64,000 nt of DNA from Perkinsus olseni (Eukaryota > Perkinsozoa > Perkinsida > Perkinsidae): NCBI GenBank assembly GCA_013115135.1, contig JABANP010000252.1, positions 1 through 64,000 on the forward strand. Reading direction: 5' to 3'. Positions 33,475 through 49,402 of this stretch are shown here, piece by piece (position 1 is the stretch's first letter; every line of letters begins with the position of its first letter). A model generated the notes under the pieces. The model did no database searches. It had not been told where the DNA came from and saw only the letters and a list, made by a program, of their open reading frames with translations. The position numbers and the translations under genes were made by a program.

Positions 33475-36400
33475 ATGTCGACACAGTCTGCAGCAGCGGC
33501 TCGTCTGGCACGGAAGTTGGAGAAGTTCAATCAACATGAGCGGGACTTTGGAAAGAGAGCTAGACAACTCTCGATGTGAGTCGGGCCGTGCCTGCTCAAT
33601 GGGACGTGCTCCGCACTCAAGTATTCCTGAAATGAGTGGAGTGTAGTTGGTGTCCACTATTCTGAGGGGCTTCTGTTGGTAGGCTTGAAGAGCAAGAGGC
33701 TGAACACAAACGTCTCATGAACCGTGATGCGTCTCTAGGATATGAAAGAAGGAAAAAGGAACGGGTAGGGATGTTCTCCCACAGGAGCAGTATAGTGGCC
33801 CATGCAGTCAACAACTCTATTCCAGTAGTGGTCTACAACTCTTGTTTGACTGGAATGGAGGCCGTGTGATGGCGCATTCGTTGTAGGCTATTGAGTGGGA
33901 GGCGGCCCATCAGCGCAGATGGGAAGATAGCCTGCGGGACCGGCATCAACAGGAGCAGCAAGACTCAAGATTCAGGAAGGTGGGCGAAGGGCAGATCGGG
34001 ATAGCACTGGTTTTGGTAGTGGCGCAACATTCCAAGAGAACGGTTATGGGAATAAAATTCTCTCGCCTTTCTCCAGGAAGATGCGGGATGCCTGGAAGAG
34101 AGCGTTGGCGGGGGGAAAGTTACCGTGTCCGATACGATACGGCGCGATAGAGAACGATACTGCGCATCGTTCTGTATTTTGGAGTTCAGCGTCTTATGCA
34201 ATGAGAATGACTTCATGTGCAGTCTCGAGCGGCAGCAGCTCGAGAAGCAGTCATGAGAGTGAGGAAGGCAGCTGCTGAGGATATGTCTGTGGGGATCAGC
34301 GAATTCGAGAGTCGACTCGGTTCGACCTTGGATACCGCGGAGGAACGGATTGAGGTGGGAATCTGCCCTTTTCTACCTGACCGACGGAATTGCAGGTCAC
34401 CGGCCTGTCCTCCAGTGTGTCCGCTGCTGAGTTCGACCGTCAGCTCGCTCGGAAGGCTGAGAGTCTTCGAGGGAAGGGCGGCTCAAGTAAGCTCGGGTTG
34501 CCCTCTTCCCTTTAACCGTCTCACACCTCCGACCCACAGGGACGGGCAACCTCGCCGAAGCAGGGGCGTTCGTTGGAGCGATGAAGCGTAGCAAGGCAGC
34601 TGGAAACGCTGCGCGCGAAAGAAGCGATGAGTGGCGCAGACACTTGATGGTGGCGGTAGGCTTCGGCGCACCGATCAGCAAGCAGGACACTCGGCTCAAT
34701 CAGATAGAAGAGGAGGAGACCAGCCGTATGACTGGCCAATGGTGTCGTCGTATTGAGGAGTGTGCAGTTCATAGGAACTGCCGAGCCGAGGACGAGCTCA
34801 GGAAACGGGTTCAGCGATCTACCCTTCGCAGCCGTCACCTCATCGTCAGGTGTTTGACAAGATGCTAGCCTATGAACAATATGTGCAGCAGAGTGCTTCG
34901 CTCCGCCAGGCTAGAATCAAGTTGCACGAGCAGGAGAATAATACTAGGCTCCATGAGAGAGAGCTGAGTCTCGTGACTGAGGCTCTGAGGAAGCTCAAGC
35001 TGGGGATTGACGTAGCTCTCGTCATTGCCTTGTATACGACCCTTTAAGGGCTCTCTGTGGCCTTTAGAGTCATCAAAAGCAGTATCGCATTCTCAAGCGG
35101 CAGGCTCGGGCTAATGAGAGTAGTAAGGCTTGTGATGCTGCAGAGAGCATCCTGGAGCAGATGCTGTGTCTGGCTGTCAGTGCTGTTGGTCATCGACGTA
35201 GTACATGAGGGAAAGAGCTGTGATGGTAGGTGGCAGTGTTTTAGGTGTTATTGATGCTGGAGGTGACGCTCTGATGGACGATGAGACTTGGCAAGGCTGG
35301 AAGCTTGCTTTTGTAGAGGGGTTGTTCCTTGAAGGCCATCGTCCAGCCGAGGAGGAGGTGCGGCTAGGTTTCGCCCACCACTTGCCAGTCAGCTCTGTCG
35401 CAGGCTGGTGGCATCTTCTCGCTGGATCCTATCATCAGCCCTCCAGATGTTAGTGCGGTGGAGGGTGGCCCGGATGTGGAAAGTGGAATGAGAAGTGGCA
35501 GCGGTGGTGATTGTCAGCCTGAAGGAGTGCTCATGGCAGCGTCGGACAGGATGAAGGTACTCCGATCGATATAGTCTGCGTGTAGGCATTTCGCTGTGGT
35601 GTACTGGGCAGGCACATGGACAGATGACGACTGGATGCGACGGTCTGCTCGACCGGAGGGAGGTAGATGATTACATCAAGGGTAGAGGACAGTGGCGATT
35701 GTCTACAGCAGACGCATCTCGCAACAAGGAAGTGAGTGCGGAGTGGGGCAGCGGGGTAGTACAATGGGAGCGGTGCTTCAGAAAATCAAGAGTTCGCTGA
35801 CAGAGATATTTGGTGAGCGGCTCAGTGATGACCCTGTGGGGGCGGCCCTATGGACGGACGTGGAAGAGGATATTGACAACGGCTTGACTAACCAGTGGCT
35901 AGCGGATGCTGTTGAATATTTGTGCAGAATCCGCCATCCAGACAAACTTCTAAAGGAACATACCACAGTGAGAGGGGCCACTATCACTTCTGGACCTTAG
36001 TATAGCCTCGCATGAACCTGCTCGTACATGATGCCTGAGTAGGGTCGAAGGGCGGGCTGAAGTTATAACTCACAACCAGCTCTCGGGTGTGATGCTGGGC
36101 GGCATTGTCATGTGGCTGATCTATATCTCAGTACTCACCAGTGTCTGCTGGCGTTCGAGTGCTGCTGGGTGGGAAGTATCTTTCGGGAAGGAAGACGCTA
36201 GCTCGCGGGCTGAAGGAGAGGTGCCCCGCACACTGCTGGATTCATCGGCCCCGGTTTGATGATCATGGCAGATATCCGAGCGTTATTGTTGTCGACGTGG
36301 ACGAGGTGGTGGCGGAATGCATTCATCTTGGTGGACAGTTGACCGAGGCTGGCTCTTCAGGGGAGCTGAAAGCATGTGGTCAGAAGGCATTGGACGAACT

Positions 36401-39400
36401 TATCGGAGGAGGTGAAGGCCATTGGGGACCAGAAGGGTTGTCCTGCACTCTACGTCTAGGTAGCATCAGCGATGATGTGTATATTGACATGATTCTCGCC
36501 AAGCTTAATGATGAGCTTGGAGGGGACTCGGCTGTAGCTCAGGTGGGGCTTCGTCAGTTTGTATGAGTAGTGGTGTAGTAGTGGTGGTTTCGAATCTCCA
36601 TACTGCGGGCCGACTTCGCTTGTTTTTCGAGAGTCCCACGCCGTCTTCAATTTTCGTGGGTCTCACGCCTTCTTCCGTTCTTCAGCACCCTGCTGCTGCA
36701 ACCAGCCCGAATGATGGTGTTTGTGGGTGGGTCCTCGTTGGCTTCCCGAACAGTGGTACGCCTAGCTGCACCTGGTCATCGGGATTCTCTCTCTGCAGAA
36801 CGCCAGCTCACCCTACTTACGCGCCGTCTTGCCGGAGTCGTCCCTATCGAGCATTTGGACACTCACGATAGAACCCTTGATCGAGGTAGCCTGCGATGGC
36901 CGTTCGTTCACTCCCTCTTGCCTGTCCCTTTCCCTCAGTTCTGGATATGGCTGGGAGCTCTCGCCGCCCGCAAGCCGTGATTGATCCTCAACTGGACTGC
37001 GGCTATGACCTGAGGGTTGTGAGTACAGTCATGCGGTCGTGCACTACCGGGCCGGGCGCGAGTAGGGAATGGCTGACTCCCCTGCCCTGTGTCTGAATAG
37101 GTCATCGATGTTCCCAATGAGGAGCTCAGCAGGAGAGCTCTCGGTCGGCTGGTGGATCAGGTCTCGGGCGTAGTATTTCATATACAGGTAACAGAGGGAA
37201 ATGTAGGTGGGCCAGTGTAGGGAAATGTAGGCGTGGCGTTCCGCCTCGTTTCCCATTAATAATGGGCCATTATACACCAAGTCTTCCGAGTCACGGGTGG
37301 CCTAGTCAAAAGTTAGGACCTTGTTCTACCTGAGCTGATTCGTCCCAGCGAGCATCTGTCGATCGGTGGGCTGCGTTTGGCAGGACGACCCTCCGCCAAT
37401 TGTTGCTGAAGCTGTCCGAAGAGCCTCTCCGGAAGTGGCAACCCTGATTGATAGTCTGGGAGGGGATTCGGCAGCAGGGACGATGGGAGGACCACCCTTG
37501 CCCTTCGACGCATCACCGGTGAGGATCTTTGGTAGAGGCGAGTGACGTTGTTTGCCTATCGATTTTGTTGGCCGCTTCTGAAATCAATGAGAAAGACGTT
37601 GGCCGTCAGCTGGAGTCTCGGAGTTGTTTACGGATGAGCATGTTGTTCGTAGGAGGAGCCCCTCGCGGCGAGTTTCGGGACTGCAAGGACTTCCCCCAAA
37701 CGACAGGTTGGTCCGCACCGAAGTACTTGGAGCACTACTGCTTTCTTCAGAAGTGTCGCATTTCCCTTGCACGGACTTCCCCCTACCACGATTCAGCATA
37801 CCCTAGCAGTATCCTGCCAAATTTGTGATTCTCACCTACCATGACTGTTTCCGAGAGTGGCCTACTACGCCAGGTATCATGCCTTTGACGAGAAGGAGGA
37901 AGCACTTGATCGAACATCCGCCGAGTTGGGCCGTCCTGCATTGCGAATCGGGTCACGTAATCGGGAGGAAGTCTTAGACCACCTCTGCGGAGTTGTGGAG
38001 GTAAACATTCGCCCGTCCGGTCTGGCCACGCGTTGATGATCGTCGGTAGACGTGGAAGTTTCTTTCAGGAATTGTGGGCCAGTCGTACGAAGGATGCTAC
38101 TACGAGCGAGATTGGCGTCTCCTCGAAAGAGGAAATCGCCCCTAGAGAGGTCCGCTGGCCGGCCGGGTGTTCATTGGATCAGCCTCTCATGTTCTATCGC
38201 CTGTCAGGCGGCTGATCACTTCACGCTGGTTGAGGCCCTGAGAGGAGTCGATGTCTGTAGTGTTCTCTTCCTGGCCGATCAATGGGAAGCCGCGGTGACT
38301 GCTCCTAACGGGTTGGATGAGCAGTACAGGAGAGTGAGTTCTTCCTTATATGAGGTGGCCCCTTCATTACCTTTGCGCTACCTTGCGTTTATTTACTAAT
38401 GTTCGGTCGTCATCGATCATTCAGGCCTTCCGCTGGGTACGCCGGTGCAAGGAGTGCTCGAGGCAGGGCCTTGCTAATATACGGTATGCGCCGCGGAGGA
38501 AAGGATGATGTCATATCATGACAGGTCGTTGATAATCAAACGTCTTGAGATGGTAGACGCACGACAGAGCATCGTGAACTCCTTCATGGGCGACTTCAAT
38601 GCCTTTACTGAGGAGTATAGTGATATGTGCCGAGAAAACGAAGAGACTAGGAACGAGCTGCATGCACGGGTATGGGGATCTCTGAGGTTGGCTCGTCATT
38701 TCCTAAACCAACCAGTGACTAGAGCACTCGATATTCTTCGGCGTCGTGGTCAGGTGGATGATGTCTGTCAACGGCTGGTTGTAGAGTTCGTGAGGAAGAA
38801 GATCCAAGCTTCCACAGATATCCGAAAGCAGGTGCTGCTCATCATTGCTTGCCACTTGCAGGCCCGTCCCTTTGGAGATGAAGCCTTTGACAGATCATTG
38901 CTTCAAGATGGGCTGAAGGGGTGTTGACAACTCTCGCAGCGGCCATCCAATCACTATTCCGAGCTGAGTGGGTGGTGGGAGTGCTACTCTGTGGCTCGCA
39001 GGGAGGCTATTCCTGTATGACCTGACAGGAGATTGTCCGTGATTGGGCGACCGTATACGGGAATATACTCGGTGATTATGAATTTTCTTCACACCCGAGG
39101 CCCGCGCGCGTGATATCTGTTTGGAACATGTACTCAGGTACGCAAGGTTCCATGCCGTCTGTCGGTTGCTATGCGACGCCTATTCTCTCGTTCTTCCCAC
39201 CGAGCATGGCGGTCCTGTTCTACATGAGGTATCGGCCGACGAACAACTCCAGGACATCGACGTTTTGGGAATAGATGACGAGGCTGTAAGAGTCGGACTC
39301 TAGTGGTTGCTGCGAATCGGAGCACGCTAAAGCTATCCATTCCACGGTTGCAGGTCCAAGAGAACCGGCAAAAGTTTGAAGCTTTTATCGACGAGGCTTC

Positions 39401-40554
39401 GCGTGGCGACGGCGACGGACAACAGGGGAATGTAGTCGAGGCGCCGGAACTCACCTGGACGGCCTGCGAGGTTCGGAAGTAATCCTTGGGCACCTCACTG
39501 AGGAACCACTGAAAAAGGGGTGGTCAGGTATATCAACTCGGAGGGTGAGAATGATCAACCGGCACAAGGGGAGTGGACCTTCCCGTTCATCGACAAATTG
39601 GCCGATGCCGTCCGCACAGCCTCGGAGGCCGCACCTGGTCTGCTATCACCTTGGAAGGTGAGCGACCTATACTTGAGACCGATCTCGGGTCGCAGTGCTG
39701 CGCTGCGTCTAGGACCCTAGCAAGTTGGCGGAGCCTGTGCCCGACCCAAAGGCAGGTAAGGGCGCGAAGAAGAAGAAAGCAGAACCCACGCAGGAGGAAC
39801 TCGAGGTCAAGCCGCCGCCAGAAGCTTATATAGATTACCAACGAGCTGTATTGAGGGAGAAGGTACGGCAGTTTCATGTCTTCACGGTGAATATTGAGGA
39901 ACTCGGGCCCCGGCAAATTTCCTTGTTGGCTCGCTATCACTCAATCAGATTGGTGAATGCTATGTCACGCATCTGAAATAGTTCCCTCATGGCTCCATCC
40001 GAGAGCTTGCGAGCATCGTTCAGTGCGACGAGGTCTGGCAGAAGTCGCTTGATATCCTGTGCAGGTTCTATTATCTGACAAGCTCACTGTTCTCACAAGA
40101 TGGGCCAACGAAACCATGTTGAAGGCTAATAATGATATCGAGAATACCATGGCTGATACTGCACACTGGATCTCCCTACGCGAGTGGGTTGGTCCTAGCT
40201 CCCTTGTTCGCACTGTATGTAGCCCAGGAGGCCATTGGTGGAGGACCGTCTTCCGCACACAGTAATCTCGATTGCTGGCTCTCTTCTCAGAGACGCCGAG
40301 ACTAAAACGGTCGAACAGTTTGGGAGGGAAATGAAAAGGCATATCGAAGTGGAGGGTGAGAAAAACTCCCAGCGTCCTCAGAAGCCGCTTGTTGGCAGGA
40401 GTACCCAAAATCCCTTGTCATTACACGCTTGAGCAAACCGCTGTGTTGGTGCATGAGAATGTATTGCTCTAGGCTCTGCAGACTGGGCTTATCATCATTG
40501 AATGGTGTGAACTCTGGTAGGAGTCTCAAACGTGATGAAGTTGAGTTGGTTTAA
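33475..40554 (+). CDS. SPEF2/CPC1-like flagellar central-pair protein
   Basis: Large multi-exon plus-strand gene, about 7 kb. The N-terminal exon (LARKLEKFNQHERDFGKRAR) and many later ones are charged and helical (for example QSRAAAAREAVMRVRKAAA; RQARIKLHEQENNTRLHERE). Near 36150 lies an adenylate-kinase-like P-loop, VLLGGKYLSGRKTLARGLKE. Near 38510-38680 is KRLEMVDARQSIVNSFMGDF followed by NAFTEEYSDM and ETRNELHARV, which matches the SPEF2 pattern (vE.RR...v..Fv.DFN.FteEyPDmr.ddeTk.ELH.R). SPEF2 and its algal counterpart CPC1 are components of the central apparatus of motile axonemes. It could instead be a related CFAP with a kinase-like domain, or two genes. The stop at 40552-40554 is followed by an open tail to 40596. 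Confidence 0.5.
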
Positions 40555-40596
40555 TATAAACTCAAGTTGCCTGTGTTTGACGAGGACGGACTGTAA

Positions 40597-41140
40597 GTCA
40601 GTTTTCGGTTGCTGAGGGTTTCTTGCTACATCAGCTGCTCCCGCCTAGCGACCCAAGATTGGAGTGAAAGCGCGAGCAGCAGGTATTCCCTTCTAGTCTG
40701 GTACCAGCCATTGTGTTCCTTCCGGTCAATAAGATTTATTATCCCCCAGCTCGCAATAGATGCCTACTATGTAGACACTGACGTTTGACTTTGGGTCTCA
40801 ATTTTGCACCGCCCCGGTTCAACTCCCCAGCTAGAACATTTTTTGTCCTTCGCGTTGTGGCATGTGTGTGCATGCCGTCGGTTCAACTAGAGAAACGTCA
40901 TCTTGGTTCCGATCGATGCGGTCGGTCATCTAAGCAGGTGTTGGTGGTGGAGGCACTTGCACGTTAACGGATGAAATTTCTCGCCCCTCAGGAAATTTTC
41001 ACTGAAACTTGAGCCTTTGAAGACGGCGTATAGAAATTTGATACAAATAGGGATACTGTGTTGATGAGACGTGCTCAGCCCCGTTGCCTGCCCGATGCCT
41101 CGCCAGCTAGCGTAAGCTGGATTATCGTTAGTTTATCTTC
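40597..41140. other. Intergenic; nothing recognised
   Basis: Separates the SPEF2-like gene from the radical SAM gene. No coding pattern, RNA gene or clear repeat was seen. Confidence 0.4.
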
Positions 41141-43211
41141 ATGAATGCTGTAAAGGCGCAGCAAATGGCGCCCACCGCGGCGGCGAGAATTCAACCGTCG
41201 AAGCATATCCCGAGGCATGCTATGGTATGGTCTAAAAGATTGACTGAGATAGTAGAGTGCTTGGAGAAGGAGTAAGTCGGAATACTAGACTACTGCGTTG
41301 TGGACTACTGTGCTCATGGATTGGTGCGCGGCAGGAGTGGACTTGATAGCTGCCAGTGCAGGCTGTTGAACGCCTGGAGTTCAGATCGCTGCCCTCAGGC
41401 GAACCCCGGAATGGCAGATCGGCTTAGTTATACAGGATGTGTTCAAGAAAGGCGTGAGCTCGCCGTCCGCCATCAACCGCGTGCCTCAAGGCGTGCGAGA
41501 TGTCCTGAGCGCTCGATTCGGAGAAAGTCTGTCGCCGCTGCGAGTCCTCGAGCAGTAGGTTGGATGATGGTCGTGGTGGCATATGGAACTTGAGAGCAAG
41601 ATTCTTCCGGCCCGGAAATTCCGGGCACAGTCTATGCTCCGACATGCTTTTTCTCCTAGGGGCTCTGCGGACTTTGCTCACAAGTTCCTTCTCGAGAGCC
41701 GACAGGATGGAGGGAAGATTGAAGCTGTTGGATTGGACTTCCGCTCACATACGAGCCTGTGCGTATCGAGTCAGATAGGTGGGCCCTTGATCGTGTCTGT
41801 TTTCATCATAGGGGCGAGTCATTCTAGAGGGAACGGCTCCACGATTCGGTGCTGCGAGCGGTCCGGTTTTGTAATGGCTCCTTATTATGAGTTCTTGAAC
41901 CAACACGTTGGGAAATTAGTAATTATTGGGTATCATGTAGTGCACTACAAAGCCTATGGATTGCCATCTCTCCTGTGCACTACTCGTGTAAAGAAGCAGT
42001 CCAGACCTTGTCAGGTTGCGCTTTCAACTGCAGCTTCTGTGCAACCGGAAAGTTAGGGTTGAAGAGGCAACTCAGTGTCGATGAAATAGTCGGACAAGTC
42101 CTGACGTTCCGAGCCACTGGTGAGTGTACCATGGTCGTATCTGTCGTGCGACCCCCGATCTGAGGAGCCCTTTGTATTCTCACCAACCATTTATCCCCTC
42201 AGGTAACGTCGTTGACTCAGTATCATTCATGGGCATGGGAGAGCCCCTGGCCAACCCTAAGATATTCAACGCTATATCAGTCTTGACTGATCCTCAGCTT
42301 GTTGGCCTGTCCGCCAGACGGATGAGCATATCCACGATCGGGATCATACCGGGCTTGGTGAAGCTCACTGAACTACACCCACAGGTGCGGAGGTTACCTG
42401 CTACGAACAAGCTCCGCCGCAGAGCCTGGCTGTCTCTCAGGCTAATGTGGCATACTCCTTGCACAGTCCATTCCCAGAGGAGCGTGAGAAGATCATGCCG
42501 ATCCAGAAGGTCTATCCCTTCGCCAAAGTACGCTGTTGGGGTATTGCTCCTTCTTTCAAGCGCTCAGTGACGATAAGGTCCAAAATTTGGAAAGTGGCTG
42601 ACCATGGTAGTAGGATGATGCCGTGATCCAGGTATTTGACGTCTTGGATGATCGAATCAAAAGGACTGGTCGGAGGATATGGATCTCTTATTTGCTCCTG
42701 AAGGGTATCAACGATACTGAGAGGTATCGCCCCACACTCACCTCCCCCGTATGAGCAGCCTCAGACATGCCCGAGCGCTCGCCCAGTTGATAAAGGACCG
42801 ACCGAAGCAGACTAGCTACCTTTACCATGTCAACTTATTGCCGTAAGTCGACGGGCCTTCTTTATGACCGATTTCGGCGCTACAAGATTCCGAGTCGGGA
42901 GCGCGTAGCATGGACGAGTGCTGAGGTGTGTTCGGTAGATACAACGAAGCGCGAGATGTGTCAACAGCATTCAAGCGTTGTGAGGACTGGAACCAATTCC
43001 AAGCCATCCTCAACAACGAAGGCATCACCACATCCTTTAGGAATTCATTTGGCCGGTCTATCGATGCGGCATGTGGACAGCTGTAAGGACTCAGAAGTGG
43101 GGTTCTCCTTACTTAGGCTTCTCACGTTTTCTACTTGAGGACTGTCTACATGGGCCCTTCAGATATGCGACCTATGAGGCTAAGAACGCTCTGAAGAGCA
43201 AGCCAGTCTAG
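41141..43211 (+). CDS. RlmN/Cfr-family radical SAM rRNA methyltransferase-like
   Basis: Family members methylate adenosine (position 2503 in bacterial 23S rRNA) by radical SAM chemistry. The start at 41141 gives [20 protein letters not shown], a possible organelle leader. The N-terminal domain shows [20 protein letters not shown]. The cluster motif is [15 protein letters not shown] (CxxxCxxC). Then follow [37 protein letters not shown] and, after an intron, [34 protein letters not shown] and YLYHVNLLP. The C-terminus [17 protein letters not shown] is joined to a last exon ([15 protein letters not shown], stop at 43211). The conserved C-terminal Cys used by the methyl-transfer mechanism is present in AACGQL. 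In eukaryotes such enzymes are usually organellar. Confidence 0.88.
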
Positions 43212-43499
43212 CATGGTATGTGTTTCTGGACGTTTCTGTACTTTCGGTGTGTTTGTCGACCAAAATGCTAGGAACAGAGGCGCTTCGCTCCGCCTTTTTC
43301 CTCGCGCACGCCAAGGATAAGAAATTGTGTTCGCTGTCGGGTCCCGGCAGGGGTTGTGTCGGCATTCTTCTTAGCCTCGCGCTTCTTCTCGCTCTAGCAT
43401 GGAGTATCTTGCTTTATAGCCGACCCGGCACGGTCGATGGGATTGGTCTTTCGTTGATTCAGTTGTCGCACCGTCAGGCATTTTTGTTTGCTCAAAACA

Positions 43500-44467
43500 T
43501 GTTCAGTGCGTTATCGGCGGCTCGTATGGCCAGCCCTATGGTTCGTCTGGCCTCGCCCGCTATGGCGAGGTTCGCGGCTCCGTTGGCCTGCAGATCATTC
43601 GGTACTCTGATTGGCAAGCAGGCTCCTGCATTTGCAGCTAAGGCGTGCATGCCTGACAACACCTTCAAGACCATCGATCCCTCGGACTACAAGGGGAAGT
43701 AGGAAAGGCCTGGGCTGAAGAGTAACGGCTGCTTCATGATGGTCACTCTCAAGGTACCTCGTGCTGTACTTTTATCCCGGTGATTTCACGTTCGTCTGTG
43801 CGACGGAGACTATAGAGTTTCATAACAAGTTGGAGGAGTTCAAGAAGAGAGGGGCCGAGGTGAGTGGGCGTTCTGCCATTACGGCATGTTTTTGCCCTCG
43901 ACGATGCAGTTACAGATCTCCGTCAGGTGCTTGGATGCTCCGTGGATTCTGCTGATGTTCACAAGGCTTGGAAGAATACTGCCAAAACGGCAGGCGGCCT
44001 AGGCACTCAGATCAATCACCCTATGATCAGCGACAACAAGCACGAAATTTCCAAGGCCTATCAGGTAGCCATCCACTAGTGTGTTGACGGATTGGCAACA
44101 GTGGATTGGGAGTAGGTTCTGTTGGATGATGCTGGTGTTGCCTGTCGGGGCGTCTTCATCATCGACAAGGAGGGCAAGGTTCGATCAGAGCTCAAGAACG
44201 ACCTCCCACTTGGCAGAAATGTGGATGAGGTTCTCAGGGTGAGTACTGCGGTGTCACATTTCGCTTTAAACGCGAATTTGGTGTGAATGTGAATTGAAGA
44301 ATCGGCTGGGCTGTTCTGTAGTGCTGCTCTTACTCCAGATCCTGGATGCGTTAGAGTTCACCGATTCCCACGGCGATCAAGTGTGTCCTGTGGCTTGGCA
44401 TCGCGGTCAAGAGGCCATGAAGGCCAGTACTGAAGGTGTAGCTGAATACCTCACCAAGCATACCTAA
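43500..44467 (+). CDS. Typical 2-Cys peroxiredoxin with organelle leader
   Basis: Reduces hydrogen and alkyl peroxides through a peroxidatic Cys. Five exons; introns remove cleanly (AA|G after DYKGK, GAE|VLGCSV, YQ|VLLDD, LR|ILDAL). The leader [20 protein letters not shown] is basic/hydroxylated and looks mitochondrial. The core is [17 protein letters not shown] with the peroxidatic Cys near residue 82. [31 protein letters not shown] and the resolving Cys in VCPVAW follow. The usual F-V-C-P-T-E is FVCATE here. An upstream in-frame ATG at 43220 would add a strongly hydrophobic segment; I prefer 43500, but a longer, secretory-type leader is possible. Confidence 0.9.
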
Positions 44468-44513
44468 ACTGCTGCTGCTACTGATATTATTATTAGTTTT
44501 TCATAATAAGAGT

Positions 44514-44710
44514 GAGCTGGGTTGGGTCTCACCTTGACGGTGGTACAGGCTCACCTAGTCTCAGCCATATGACATGTGCTTGCGTTACAAGTGAAAGGAC
44601 GCAGATGAGGCTCTGATGTATCGAAAGGGGATTATTGTTGACAGAGGGTATCCTGAGAGGTTTTGAAGAGCCCTGAGCTGGGAACGGTCTCACCTTTACG
44701 GTGGTCAAGG
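44514..44710. repeat. Two copies of a ~36-bp motif, 161 bp apart
   Basis: gagctggg..ggtctcacctt and acggtggt occur in the same spacing at 44514-44550 and 44675-44710, in the intergenic region between the peroxiredoxin and uS15 genes. No open frame or RNA class that I recognise explains them. They could be regulatory or remnants of a small repeat. The rest of 44468-45241 shows nothing clear. Confidence 0.5.
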
Positions 44711-45241
44711 CTGTCCCAGACTCGGTAGTTGCCATGGACGGTGTCGAGTTGTCAGTAGGGTCGACGGGGGGGAGGGCGCTGCAACTAGCCCAGGAACATT
44801 TGTTCGCACGGGTTTTGCGGCGAGTGATTCGGGTAGCTGATACCGTACACGATGCGAGGCGATAGTTTACGAGACTAAGGTCGGGGCAGCATGGAAAAAT
44901 ACAACCTATTTCTCTGCGTAGAGTTCACGTAGGCTCTGCCCGCTCGATGAAGGAAGGGAATTCTAGTTCGGCACAATGACGTCGTGCAGTGATGAGAATG
45001 CACTACACCGTCGACGTCAACAAGTCATTGAGGCCTTCGCGGATGAGGGGTTTTGGTGTTATGGTCGTGCATATCAGTGAAGCATCGCAACGCATCGATT
45101 AGACCTCGTATCGATTTCCGTGTCGAAGGTGACGTTTTCGTGCAACACTGCGAATTTGACCTAAATGCAAGAAATAGCTAAATTGCACCGTGATCGATTA
45201 CGCCGTTGCCGTCCACGAATTTCTCCACCACCTCCGCCACC

Positions 45242-45697
45242 ATGGGTCGAATGTATGGAAGAGGTAAGGGCATCTCGTCCAGTGCCCTGCCCTATCGCCG
45301 TAGGACTCCCGGTTGGGTCAAGATGACCCCTGAGGATTGCGCTGAGAACATCTGCAAGCTCGCCAAGAAGGGTCTTACCCCCTCCCAGATCGGTGTCACC
45401 CTTCGTGATTCCTTCGGAGTCCCCCAGGTCCGCTTCCTCACCGGTAACAAGATCTTGCGTATCCTCAAGCTCAGAGGTTTGGCCCCTGAGTTGCCCGAGG
45501 ATCTCTACCATCTTATGAAGAAGGCCGTGTCCATCCGCAAGCACATGGAGCGCAACCGCAAGGACAAGGATGCCAAGTTCCGCCTTATTCTGGTTGAGTC
45601 AAGGATCTACAGATTGGCCCGTTACTACCGTCGTGAGAAGCGCCTTCCTGCCTCCTGGAAGTACAGTCCCCTCCAGGCCGCTGCCGCTGTTTCTTAA
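45242..45697 (+). CDS. RPS13: 40S ribosomal protein uS15 (RPS13)
   Basis: Uninterrupted 151-residue ORF, the usual length, starting [20 protein letters not shown]. Family landmarks are all present: [60 protein letters not shown] and a C-terminus LPASWKY. It is the only long gene here without introns, and its codon choice is strongly biased to C-ending and AAG/CTC codons, as expected of a highly expressed gene. The start context CCACCATGG is good. Confidence 0.97.
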   Translation: MGRMYGRGKGISSSALPYRRRTPGWVKMTPEDCAENICKLAKKGLTPSQIGVTLRDSFGVPQVRFLTGNKILRILKLRGLAPELPEDLYHLMKKAVSIRKHMERNRKDKDAKFRLILVESRIYRLARYYRREKRLPASWKYSPLQAAAAVS

Positions 45698-46310
45698 GCT
45701 GCTGCTGTTGGTAATGATGGAAAGACAGTGCTTGAAGTATTGGGAGTACTTACTGCTACTACCATTGCACTCGAGATTCCGGTGATCTGGAGATTAATGT
45801 GGAATGCTTTCATTGTTGTGTTGATACTAATAGGGTAGTTCTGGTTGTCGCTTGGGAGCTGGCTTGAATGTGGTGGCACCAAGTGGGAAGACGATAGTGT
45901 GGGTCGCTATGCCACTTTCCTAGTGCGATCTTTTCAACCAGTCCTCTCCATAGTTGTGAACCTCGTTGCTTTCATTAGTAGCGATATCTTCGAGTAGGGA
46001 ACGTGAAAGGTGCGGCTGAGCCGATCAACTGCGTCACCTCAGGATCTCCCTTCGCACCAACCGATCGCACGATAGCTGTGTTGCTTAGTACTGAGATTGC
46101 TCTCTAGTTCAGTACCAGCGTCTGACCGAATAGTGTCCTGGTTGTGTCGACTTGCTAGTCGAGTTGGATCCTGAATAGCGATCGCAGCGGAACGGGAACG
46201 AAACTGGCTGCGCTTACCAGATCGCTCCATCGCTATCCACCACTTACTTCACCGTAGTGCTAGGCGTGGCGACAGCACACTGCGAGAAGGTTGTCTTCGT
46301 GTTTTTCGTT
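45698..46310. other. Intergenic; nothing recognised
   Basis: 3' flank of uS15 and upstream region of the RING-H2 gene. No coding pattern or RNA gene seen. Confidence 0.4.
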
Positions 46311-49206
<2,896 letters not shown>

Positions 49207-49402
49207 GGCAGCGCTGACAGCAGCAGCAGCAGCAGTTGAAGCTTTCTGTGTGTAACACTGTACGGACCATTTGTATCACTTCCTCCCCTCGAGGATCTGC
49301 TTGAATTTGTTACAATTTATTCCGTGGCGAGTTCTGGACTGGCGATCGATAGACCCGTCGCGCGAATTTTCCAGTTTTTCTCGATTTCCCATCTCTTCCC
49401 TC

